DNA of 7,086 bases, taken from Bacillota bacterium. GTDB lineage: Bacteria; Bacillota_E; JAJZYS01; JAILZS01. The position numbers and the translations under genes were made by a program. The DNA lies in NCBI GenBank assembly GCA_021817625.1, contig JAKASY010000095.1:1-7086 (forward strand), written 5' to 3'. The notes under the pieces are model-generated. The model was given only the letters and a program-made list of their open reading frames with translations. It was not told where the DNA came from and ran no database searches. This document shows positions 1 through 5,002 of the stretch, piece after piece. Positions within the stretch are counted from its first letter, which is position 1. Each line of letters begins with the position of its first letter.

Positions 1-435
1 GGCAACGTGGTGGAGCCGTTCGGCTGGCAGTACCAGAAGTCGATCGGCCTGTATCGCGACGTGCCCGGATGGGCGCTGGCCGCGACCGAGGGCGAGGGCG
101 TGCGCGCCGTGGTCGGAGGACGCGTGGTGGCAAACTGGGTCGATCCGACGGAGGGCCGCGAGGTTGTCGTGAACAGCCGCAATGGCGACTCCGTGATCTA
201 CGGCGACCTGGCGTCCCCTGGCCCGGCGGTGGGCACGGCGGTTGGCGCGGGCGAGATATTCGCGCACGTCGGCCCGAGCGGAAAGCTCTCGGGCGTCTCG
301 CAGCCGCATCTCTTCCTTGAGGTGACGGTTGGCGGCCAGCCGGTGTCGCCGTCGGTGCTCCTGGGCAACGTGCCCGGCGCCGACACCATGGCGACCGGCC
401 CGTCGCACGCCACGAGCTCGAGCACCAAGGCGTAG
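1..435 (+). CDS. Degenerate LytM/M23 domain protein, probable SpoIIQ (3' part)
   Basis: The open frame enters from the left edge, so the N-terminus (expected membrane anchor) is missing. The visible 144 residues follow the LytM/M23 beta-fold: an entry strand around EGEGVRAVVGGRVV, a central NGDSVIYGDL segment, the GxxxAHVGPSGK turn, and a final PHLFLEV strand before GGQPVSP. In active M23 peptidases the Zn ligands lie in an HxxxD motif and in HLHFE. Here the first motif is not recognisable and the second His is Leu (HLFLE), so it is probably not a peptidase. SpoIIQ-type proteins are LytM-fold partners of SpoIIIAH across the engulfment septum, and in some species lack ligands. Identity as SpoIIQ is inferred mainly from the adjacent spoIIID, since spoIIQ and spoIIID are neighbours in many spore formers. 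The C-terminus ends in a Ser/Thr-rich tail. Another degenerate M23 protein cannot be excluded. Confidence 0.75.
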   Translation, partial: GNVVEPFGWQYQKSIGLYRDVPGWALAATEGEGVRAVVGGRVVANWVDPTEGREVVVNSRNGDSVIYGDLASPGPAVGTAVGAGEIFAHVGPSGKLSGVSQPHLFLEVTVGGQPVSPSVLLGNVPGADTMATGPSHATSSSTKA

Positions 436-482
436 GGCGGGTCGACACCGTTCGCGCTCTCGCGGTCGGTCGCCGTCGCACG

Positions 483-511
483 GCATCGCCGTTCGCGCGA
501 GCGCATACGCT
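483..511 (+). promoter_or_regulatory. Putative sigma-E-type promoter of spoIIID
   Basis: A -10 box CATACGCT at 504-511 differs at one informative position from the sigma-E consensus CATACAnT. A -35-like GCATCGC lies at 483-489 with a 14-nt spacer; it matches only the first half of the kmATATT consensus. The site lies 31 nt upstream of the spoIIID GTG. In Bacillus subtilis spoIIID is sigma-E-dependent. The same -10 octamer recurs in front of the recombinase operon at 2213-2220. Confidence 0.55.
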
Positions 512-549
512 TAGGCAAACTCGGAGGAAGGGGCCGCGAGGGTGAAAGA

Positions 550-597
550 CCACATCTGGAAGCGCGTGTTGGAAGGCGTACGTTCCTCTGCACACGC
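550..597. other. Putative attL of the spoIIID intervening element
   Basis: This is the junction of spoIIID coding DNA (to about 573) and element DNA (from 574). The shared core TGGA is at 570-573. The element-side arm 576-597, read in reverse complement, matches the opposite element arm 2243-2264 at 17 of 22 positions. That defines half of an attP-type site. The spoIIID-side half shows only weak symmetry, as is usual for attB halves of large serine recombinases. Confidence 0.75.
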
Positions 598-615
598 AAC
601 CGGATCCCCGCTTTC

Positions 616-652
616 GGCGCGGGCCGCACAGGGCGGCCCGCGCCCGTCTTTT
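616..652 (+). terminator. Intrinsic terminator inside the left end of the element
   Basis: A perfect 11-bp stem, 616-626 pairing with 634-644, has a 7-nt loop (cacaggg) and is followed by CGTCTTTT. The T-run is on the plus strand, so it should stop transcription coming from the spoIIID promoter. On the minus strand no U-tract follows the stem, so it does not look like the terminator of the recombinase gene, whose stop codon (651-653) lies at its edge. Confidence 0.8.
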
Positions 653-2030
653 AGGGCATAGCGCCGGCGAGCGTCAAAAGTGCCTGCGGGCCAGGCCCCA
701 GGGTCAGGGTGACGCCCAGGGCCGCCAGGACGAAGCGCTTGTCCTCGAGGGACGCCGCCGTGCGTGCCCGAGCTAGGACGGCAGCCACCGCCGAGGTCGC
801 GGCTCCTGCGTCGCTGACCTCCCCCTGAACGTGGGTAGGCTCCAGCGCGGCGGCTGCAGCGAGGGCGGAGAGCTGGCGCTCGAGCGTCGCCTCGTCGATG
901 AGGTCGTTGCGGTACGCGGCGACCAGCCGCTCGCGCTGGCGCTCGCGCCGCGCCTGGGCGTCGTGGATGGCCGGGCCGGCAGGCGCTGGACGTCGGGTCG
1001 CGACCAGGGCGGAGACCTCGCCTGCTCGACCCTCCGCAAGGAGGCTGCGCCGCAGGTGCTGCCACACGGCGGCGTCCAGGGCCTGCGCTGGGTAGTAGGC
1101 CGAGGGGCAGGGCGGGCGCGAGCGCTTGCCCGAGCAGGCGTAGCGATGGCGGTAGCCGCCTCCCATCCGGCGGCCGCACACGCCGCAGGTGAGGCGCCCC
1201 GTCAGCAGGTAGGGACGGCGCGCCGGCCCACGCGGCCGGTTGCGGCGGGCGCGCAGGCGCGCGCCTGCGCGCTCAAAGGCATCGCCCGCGACAAGCTGCG
1301 GCACCTCCACATACCCGGCTCCGCCCATCTGCGGCATGCGGCCCAGGTAGGTGGGGTTTGTCAGGATGCCGTAGACGCTCGTCTGCGACCATGGCCCGCC
1401 GTGCTTGGCGGCCACGCCGACCGCGTTCAGCCGTTCGGCGATGGCGTGGGTGCCGTGCTCCTCGGCCAGGCGAAAGATGTGGGCGACGACGGGCGCCTCG
1501 GCCGCGTCGGCGAGGAACCGGCCCCGGGCCTTGTCGTAGACGTAGCCGTAGATCGTGTGGCCACCGCCCACGGGACGGCCCTCACGGGCCCGCGCGAGCT
1601 TGCCGGCGGTCATGCGCTGGCGGATCTTGTGGGTTTCGAACTCCGCGATCGCGCCGCGCATGGCGAACAGGAGCCGGCCGTCGGCGCTCGCGGTCATGGC
1701 GAAGTTCGTGAACTCCACCTCCGCGCCGCCCCGCCGCATCTCGTCCACGAGCAGGAGGAGGTGGGCGAGGTTGCGCGAGAGGCGATCGGGGTCGTAGCAC
1801 ACGACCAGGGGCATGCGGCCAGCAGCGACGTCGGCCCGCAGGCGGTCCAGGGCGGGGCGCTCGAGTAGGGTGCCGGAGACGCCGGCGTCCACATAGGCGA
1901 CGACCGCCGAGGCGCCCAGGCGGCGGGCGTGGGCTTCACACTCGGCCAGCTGGCCTTCGAGGCTTGTGCCGTGCTCCGCCTGCTCGTCCGTCGAGACCCG
2001 CGCGTAGAGCGCGGCCGCCTTGGCTGTCAA
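651..2030 (-). CDS. Large serine recombinase (SpoIVCA-like) of the intervening element
   Basis: This is a 459-aa site-specific recombinase of the large serine (resolvase/invertase plus Recombinase domain) family. Counting from the TTG at 2030, the N-terminal catalytic domain has YARVSTDEQ with nucleophile Ser13 and Arg11, and YDPDRLSRN with Arg83 and Arg86. The Recombinase domain spans roughly 155-265 (GGPWSQTSVYGILTNPTYLGR region). A zinc ribbon follows with Cys282, Cys285, Cys299 and Cys308, then an Arg/Glu-rich probable coiled coil around 370-420. Motifs and domain order are intact, so it is likely active. The TTG start is chosen because it overlaps the TGA of the upstream 51-aa ORF (TTGA) and sits just before the conserved strand. 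A GTG at 2108 would add 26 Arg/Ala-rich residues with only a weak GGTGGA nearby. The gene is antisense to spoIIID and is the likely enzyme for excision. Confidence 0.95.
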   Translation of the reverse strand: MTAKAAALYARVSTDEQAEHGTSLEGQLAECEAHARRLGASAVVAYVDAGVSGTLLERPALDRLRADVAAGRMPLVVCYDPDRLSRNLAHLLLLVDEMRRGGAEVEFTNFAMTASADGRLLFAMRGAIAEFETHKIRQRMTAGKLARAREGRPVGGGHTIYGYVYDKARGRFLADAAEAPVVAHIFRLAEEHGTHAIAERLNAVGVAAKHGGPWSQTSVYGILTNPTYLGRMPQMGGAGYVEVPQLVAGDAFERAGARLRARRNRPRGPARRPYLLTGRLTCGVCGRRMGGGYRHRYACSGKRSRPPCPSAYYPAQALDAAVWQHLRRSLLAEGRAGEVSALVATRRPAPAGPAIHDAQARRERQRERLVAAYRNDLIDEATLERQLSALAAAAALEPTHVQGEVSDAGAATSAVAAVLARARTAASLEDKRFVLAALGVTLTLGPGPQALLTLAGAMP

Positions 2031-2182
2031 GCGCGCGCGGGCGTCGGCTCGGGCGGCGGGGCTGGCGGCGCATCGACCCCGTCCGGAGCGCCCCGCAGGC
2101 GCAGCCACGCGTCCACCAGACGGGCAAGGGCCTCAAGCCGCTCCTCCGCTCGGGTCGCGTCCACCACCCTTGGCGCCTCCAA
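2027..2182 (-). CDS. 51-aa protein coupled to the recombinase; candidate directionality factor
   Basis: A TTG at 2182 is preceded at 7 nt by a near-perfect ribosome site, GGAGGTGA (2190-2197 in reverse). The ORF encodes 51 residues and its TGA overlaps the TTG of the recombinase gene in a TTGA, a typical sign of translational coupling. The N-terminal half is charged and looks helical (RAEERLEALARLVDAWLRLR); the C-terminal third is rich in Pro and Ala. I recognise no family. By position and size it could be a recombination directionality factor or other partner of the recombinase. SprB, the 58-aa factor that drives SPbeta excision during B. subtilis sporulation, is a functional precedent, not a sequence match. 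The ORF lies wholly inside the element. It could also be only a leader that delivers ribosomes to the recombinase start. Confidence 0.6.
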   Translation of the reverse strand: MEAPRVVDATRAEERLEALARLVDAWLRLRGAPDGVDAPPAPPPEPTPARA

Positions 2183-2212
2183 CCCCGCCTCACCTCCGAA
2201 CTCGTCCGCTTG

Positions 2213-2242
2213 AGCGTATGCCCGGGCCCGACCGGGCAATGC
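2213..2242 (-). promoter_or_regulatory. Putative sigma-E-type promoter of the recombinase operon
   Basis: On the minus strand, GCATTGC (2242-2236) and CATACGCT (2220-2213) are separated by 15 nt. The -10 octamer is identical to the one before spoIIID (504-511) and the -35 differs from it by one base. The start site would fall about 2205, just ahead of the GGAGGTGA ribosome site of the 51-aa ORF. The promoter is inside the element and abuts the attP arm, so it would stay with the circle after excision. Confidence 0.5.
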
Positions 2243-2290
2243 GCGTGCGCAGGCGAACGGCCGCTGGAGATCGGCGACTACATCCTGGTC
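2243..2290. other. Putative attR of the spoIIID intervening element
   Basis: This is the junction of element DNA (to about 2268) and spoIIID coding DNA. The element arm 2243-2264 (begins GCGTGCGCAG) is the partner of the arm at 576-597. The core TGGA is at 2265-2268. The codons just inside the element, read in the spoIIID frame, happen to give ERPLE, similar to the true KRVLE at the other end, so the break is easy to overlook. Confidence 0.75.
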
Positions 2291-2497
2291 AGCCGCGAGA
2301 CGGTACGCGAGGCGGCGCGCCAGTTCGGTGTGTCGAAGAGTACCGTGCACAAGGACCTGACCGAGCGCCTTCCCCGCATCAATCCGCAAATGGCCGCGGA
2401 TGTGAAGCACGTCCTGGACTACAACAAGTCCGAACGGCACATCCGCGGCGGAGAAGCCACACGCAAGAAGTTCCTGGAGCGCGAGCTGCAGCCCTAG
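2269..2497 (+). CDS. spoIIID: spoIIID 3' segment: SpoIIID sporulation regulator, DNA-binding part
   Basis: From IGDYILVSRETV onward the translation follows SpoIIID to the end: the helix-turn-helix VREAARQFGVSKSTVHKDL, then TERLPRIN, and the basic C-terminal region with DYNKSERHIRGGEATRKKF. This part supplies 75 residues; with the 11 from 542-573 the protein is 86 aa, against 93 in B. subtilis. The native start codon, ribosome site and promoter are absent here. The open frame does continue leftward into the element to 1964, but through unrelated, antisense-of-recombinase sequence, and no start with a ribosome site is seen near the junction. The regulator is therefore expected to be made only after excision. 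The coding sequence itself shows no damage, which argues that the split gene is still under selection. Confidence 0.93.
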
Positions 2498-2515
2498 GGC
2501 GCCGCGCGCCGCGCG

Positions 2516-2698
2516 TTACTCGGGACGCCGGACGAGGCTGACCGTGAGCACGGCGGGCACGCCGAGCAGCACGAGCACCCCGTCTAGCGCCCCGAGCGGC
2601 CCGTGCAGCAGCCAGGCCAACGCCATGAGGGCGACGCCGCCCCACAGGAGGTACGGGTCCCCCACGACGAAGTGGTAGAGCCAGAGGACGGCCTTCAT
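2516..2698 (-). CDS. Small two-helix membrane protein
   Basis: A 60-aa ORF. Its ATG (2698-2696) overlaps the TGA of the upstream FTR1-type gene as ATGA, and GGGAGG lies 7 nt before it. It begins MKAVLWLYHFVVGDPYLL and has two hydrophobic stretches, about 17-33 (loosely) and 35-53, with a short loop between them, ending VRRPE. I cannot assign a family. The overlap implies it is made with, and may associate with, the FTR1-type permease. It converges with spoIIID, with only 18 nt between the stops and no clear terminator there. Confidence 0.75.
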   Translation of the reverse strand: MKAVLWLYHFVVGDPYLLWGGVALMALAWLLHGPLGALDGVLVLLGVPAVLTVSLVRRPE

Positions 2699-3462
2699 TG
2701 CACGGCCTCCCGCGCCTGGAGGTTGGCCTCCGGGCGCCGGTGCATGGCGGACACGACAACGACGCTGTAGACGATCAGCGCCGCAAGCAGGACAAGCACG
2801 AACACCTCGCCGCCGGGCCAGCTCACGCCGACGCCCTCCCCGGCCCAGAAGGCGCCGAACGTCGTCAGCATCAAGCCGACCACGAATTTGAGAAGGTTCT
2901 CCGGCACACGGGAGAGCGGGCTGCGCAGCGCCACGCCCGCGGCGCCGACGATCACGAACGCCGCGACGGCGCCGCTGGCCGCAAGGCCGAGCGCGCCACG
3001 CACGTTCGTGCCCGAAGCCACGGCCACGATAATCAGCGCAACCTCGAGCCCCTCGAGCAGCGTGCCGTTGAACGCCGTCGCGAAGCCCTCGGCGTCTAGC
3101 CCAGCACTCGCGCGGCCGCTCTTCGACAGGGCCTCCACCTGGTGGGCATAGATGACGTCCTCGGCGTGCAGCGCCTTGCGCCCGCTCTGGCGCAGGATGG
3201 CCTTCTTGAGCCACTTGAGGCCGAAGAGAAGAAGGAAGAGGCCGACGATGACCCGGAGCACGCCAATGGGCACGAGATGGAGCACCTCGATGCCGAAGAC
3301 GCCGATCACGACGAGAAGAACGGCGATGGCGGCGGTGGCACCGACGAGGGCGCTGCGCCAGCCGCGGCTGACGCCAGCGGCCAGCACGATCGTCAGCGCC
3401 TCCACCATCTCCACCGACGACGCGAGGAACGCGACCAGCACGGTGGGAAGATAGGTCGCCAG
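2695..3462 (-). CDS. FTR1/COG4280-type integral membrane protein, CTG start
   Basis: A 255-aa polytopic membrane protein with about six to seven hydrophobic segments. Two ExxE-type motifs sit in membrane segments: VEMVEA (Glu18, Glu21) near the N-terminus and LEGLE (Glu137, Glu140) in the middle. This resembles the paired REGLE motifs of FTR1 iron permeases and the related COG4280 family. The first motif lacks the Arg, so iron as substrate is uncertain; another metal ion is possible. The start is unusual: AAGGAGG (3476-3470) is 7 nt upstream of a CTG (3462), whereas the first conventional start, GTG at 3441, is 28 nt away and would cut into the first helix. The upstream frame closes with TAA just before the ribosome site. 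It is divergent from metK and coupled to the 60-aa gene. Confidence 0.8.
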   Translation of the reverse strand: MATYLPTVLVAFLASSVEMVEALTIVLAAGVSRGWRSALVGATAAIAVLLVVIGVFGIEVLHLVPIGVLRVIVGLFLLLFGLKWLKKAILRQSGRKALHAEDVIYAHQVEALSKSGRASAGLDAEGFATAFNGTLLEGLEVALIIVAVASGTNVRGALGLAASGAVAAFVIVGAAGVALRSPLSRVPENLLKFVVGLMLTTFGAFWAGEGVGVSWPGGEVFVLVLLAALIVYSVVVVSAMHRRPEANLQAREAVQ

Positions 3463-3503
3463 ATCGCTCCCTCCTTAATACAGCCGGAAGGCAGGGTTCG
3501 CGC

Positions 3504-3523
3504 CCGGCCGTGGGGACGGCCGG
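3504..3523 (-). other. Hairpin in the leader of the FTR1-type gene
   Basis: CCGGCCGT (3504-3511) and ACGGCCGG (3516-3523) form a perfect 8-bp inverted repeat with a GGGG/CCCC loop, about 40 nt upstream of the CTG start. No T-run follows on either strand. Further upstream, CCTATGTTGCCTTAGG (3553-3568) has CCTA/TAGG ends loosely like DtxR/MntR-family operators, which would suit a metal transporter. Both are weak regulatory candidates, and no riboswitch family is recognised. Confidence 0.3.
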
Positions 3524-3614
3524 CGTTGGGTTCGATGCGCTTCCGCTCACGACCTATGTTGCCTTAGGGCGCGGTCGAGGTCCAGCGCGCCCGCCGCAGT
3601 GCCATTCGCCCGCG

Positions 3615-3643
3615 TTGACGGGCAGGGGGGGCGATGATACACT
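3615..3643 (+). promoter_or_regulatory. Sigma-A promoter of metK
   Basis: TTGACG (3615-3620), a 17-nt spacer, then TACACT (3638-3643) with an extended TGn just before it (TGA at 3635-3637). A start near 3650 leaves a leader of about 90 nt. The ATG at 3634 overlaps the -10 region and therefore cannot be the metK start. Confidence 0.65.
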
Positions 3644-3645
3644 CG

Positions 3646-3691
3646 GCCCGATTTCGGGCGGCTCAAGCGCCCTCCGACCTTGGTCGGGAGG
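3646..3691 (+). other. Structured metK leader (two hairpins)
   Basis: GCCCGA/TCGGGC (3646-3651 with 3654-3659) forms a tight hairpin at the predicted transcript start. CCTCCGACC (3671-3679) pairs with 3682-3691 with one bulged G. Neither is followed by a T-run. Many Bacillota control metK by SAM riboswitches, but I do not find the conserved SAM-I core here; any SAM sensing would be by an unrecognised structure. Confidence 0.35.
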
Positions 3692-3741
3692 CATGGCGGC
3701 CGCCCGCGACGCTTTCCGAGGCACGGAAGGAGCGCGGTCTG

Positions 3742-4938
3742 TTGGCGCGACGCCTGTTTACGTCGGAGTCGGTGACCGAGGGTCACCCGGACAAGGTGGC
3801 CGACCAGATATCTGACGCCATCCTTGACGAGATCCTGGCCCTCGACCCGGAGGCGAGCGTGGCGGCGGAGACCCTGGTGACCACGGGCCTCGTCGTCGTC
3901 GCGGGCGAGATATCGACCCAGGTGTACGTGGACGTGCCCCGCGTCGTCCGCTCCACCCTGCGTGAGATCGGCTATACGCGCGCGAAGTTCGGCTTCGACG
4001 CCGACACCTGCGCGGTTCTCACCTCGATCGACGAGCAGTCGGCCGACATCCGGGCCGGTGTCGAGCACCCGCTGGAGGAGCGCCTCGGCGGTTCCATCGA
4101 GGCCGGCGACATCGGCGCCGGCGACCAGGGCATGATGTTCGGCTTCGCCTGCCGCGAGACCGATGTCCTTATGCCGCTCCCGATCTCCCTCGCGCACCAG
4201 CTGGCGCGTCGCCTGGCCGAGGTGCGAAAGAGCGGAGTCGTTCCCTTCATCTGGCCCGACGGCAAGACACAGGTGACCGTGGCGTACGAGGGCAGCGTGC
4301 CGGTCGCCGTCGACACCGTTGTGGTGAGCACGCAGCACATGCCGGACGTGGACCCGGATGAGCTGTCCGAGGCGGTGCGGCGAGAGGTGGTCGAGAGCAT
4401 CGTGCCGCCGGCCCTTCTCGACGGGGCCCGGGTGCTCGTGAACCCGTCGGGGCGCTTCGTCTTGGGCGGCCCGCAGGCGGACACCGGACTCACCGGGCGG
4501 AAGATCATCGTGGACACGTATGGCGGCTACGCCCGCCACGGCGGCGGCGCGTTCTCCGGCAAGGACCCCACCAAGGTCGACCGGTCAGGCGCGTATGCGG
4601 CCCGGTACGTCGCCAAGAACCTTGTCGCGTCGGGACTGTGCGACCGGTGCGAGGTCCAGCTCGCGTACGCGATCGGCGTGGCCGAGCCCGTATCGGTGCG
4701 CGTCGACACGTTCGGCAGTGGCCGCGTGAGCGACGACCGCCTGGTGGAGCTGGTGCGGCGCCACTTCGACCTCCGGCCCGCGGCGATCATCCGCACCCTC
4801 GGCCTCAGGCGTCCGATCTACCGCCGCCTGGCGGCCTACGGGCACTTCGGCCGCGGCGACCTGGAGGCGCCGTGGGAGCGCACCGACATGGCGGACACGC
4901 TGCGCGCCGATGCCGCGGTCGGCAGCATGGGGCGCTAG
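3742..4938 (+). CDS. metK: S-adenosylmethionine synthetase (methionine adenosyltransferase)
   Basis: Makes S-adenosylmethionine from ATP and methionine in the cytoplasm; Mg2+- and K+-dependent. The 398-aa product has full family length. Signature motifs are intact: [13 protein letters not shown] at about 6-18, [16 protein letters not shown] at about 126-141, the glycine-rich [16 protein letters not shown] at about 269-284, and the C-terminal [18 protein letters not shown]. The start is TTG at 3742, because GGAAGGAG (3725-3732) is 9 nt upstream and the conserved ARRLFTSES follows at once. The longer open frame to 3634 runs through the promoter and a structured leader. A potential hairpin (4965-5002), not a canonical terminator, follows the gene. 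Confidence 0.97.
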   Translation: MARRLFTSESVTEGHPDKVADQISDAILDEILALDPEASVAAETLVTTGLVVVAGEISTQVYVDVPRVVRSTLREIGYTRAKFGFDADTCAVLTSIDEQSADIRAGVEHPLEERLGGSIEAGDIGAGDQGMMFGFACRETDVLMPLPISLAHQLARRLAEVRKSGVVPFIWPDGKTQVTVAYEGSVPVAVDTVVVSTQHMPDVDPDELSEAVRREVVESIVPPALLDGARVLVNPSGRFVLGGPQADTGLTGRKIIVDTYGGYARHGGGAFSGKDPTKVDRSGAYAARYVAKNLVASGLCDRCEVQLAYAIGVAEPVSVRVDTFGSGRVSDDRLVELVRRHFDLRPAAIIRTLGLRRPIYRRLAAYGHFGRGDLEAPWERTDMADTLRADAAVGSMGR

Positions 4939-4964
4939 CACGGCGCAGTCCGCTGCCATAGCCT

Positions 4965-5002
4965 GGGGCACCGAAAAAGGGGAGTGAGACCCTTGGTGCC
5001 CC
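4965..5002 (+). other. Hairpin overlapping the start of the next gene
   Basis: GGGGCACC (4965-4972) pairs with GGTGCCCC (4995-5002), and inside it AAGGG (4977-4981) pairs with CCCTT (4990-4994), leaving a GAAA bulge. The structure contains both the ribosome site AAGGGGAG (4977-4984) and the TTG start (4993). If formed it would hide the start of the following gene. There is no long T-run after it, so it is a poor terminator for metK. Confidence 0.5.

Larger units (their letters stand above)
542..661 (+). pseudogene. spoIIID: spoIIID 5' segment, interrupted by the intervening element
   Basis: A GTG at 542 follows GGAGGAAGGGG (523-533). The first 11 codons give VKDHIWKRVLE, which matches the start of SpoIIID (B. 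subtilis begins MHDYIKERTIKIGKYI; clostridial forms resemble MKDYIEERVLE). After codon 11 (574) the frame runs into unrelated element sequence and stops at 659-661, so the unrearranged gene would give only a 39-residue peptide without the DNA-binding domain. The missing part continues in the same frame at 2269. SpoIIID is the mother-cell DNA-binding regulator that acts after sigma-E and, in B. subtilis, promotes sigK expression. That this is the N-terminus of SpoIIID is inferred from a short match plus the position, promoter, ribosome site and perfect frame restoration. Confidence 0.8.
574..2268. mobile_element. spoIIID intervening element (skin-like, about 1.7 kb)
   Basis: The element lies between the two in-frame halves of spoIIID. 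Its exact ends can shift by up to 4 nt because of the shared TGGA (570-573 and 2265-2268). Symmetry of the reconstructed attP centres on GA (572-573 and 2267-2268), giving 1,695 bp. Contents: a terminator behind the 5' spoIIID fragment, a large serine recombinase gene, a coupled 51-aa ORF and their promoter, all on the minus strand except the terminator. No phage structural, replication or cargo genes are seen. Excision would join codon 11 to ATC at 2270-2272 and restore 86 residues. This parallels the skin element in sigK, which is removed by the serine recombinase SpoIVCA in the B. subtilis mother cell. Excision here is inferred from sequence and not demonstrated. Confidence 0.85.

Noticed and set aside
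831..1868. Long plus-strand open frame opposite the recombinase
   Set aside because: Composition-driven antisense frame in high-GC DNA; no ribosome site, no domain, and the minus strand has an unmistakable recombinase.
1936..2193. Alternative 85-aa minus-strand ORF starting GTG at 2193
   Set aside because: Its GTG lies inside the GGAGGTGA ribosome site used by the 51-aa ORF, and its Arg/Trp-rich product looks like a shadow frame.
1964..2268. N-terminal extension of the spoIIID 3' frame into the element
   Set aside because: Unrelated to SpoIIID, antisense to the recombinase and the 51-aa ORF, and without a ribosome site near any start; the true N-terminus is at 542.
542..2268. Element as an invertible switch
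   Set aside because: The two shared cores are in the same orientation and the spoIIID halves are both on the plus strand, which predicts excision and not inversion.
2516..3550. 344-aa minus-strand ORF
   Set aside because: Only its last 60 codons, from the ATG at 2698, look like a protein; the rest is an Arg-rich shadow of the FTR1-type gene.
3600..3741. SAM riboswitch before metK
   Set aside because: GATGATACACTCGGC loosely recalls part of the SAM-I core, but the flanking helices and other conserved bases are missing, and this stretch overlaps the -10 region of the promoter.
3547..4539. 330-aa minus-strand ORF opposite metK
   Set aside because: Antisense shadow of metK; low-complexity charged composition and no motifs.
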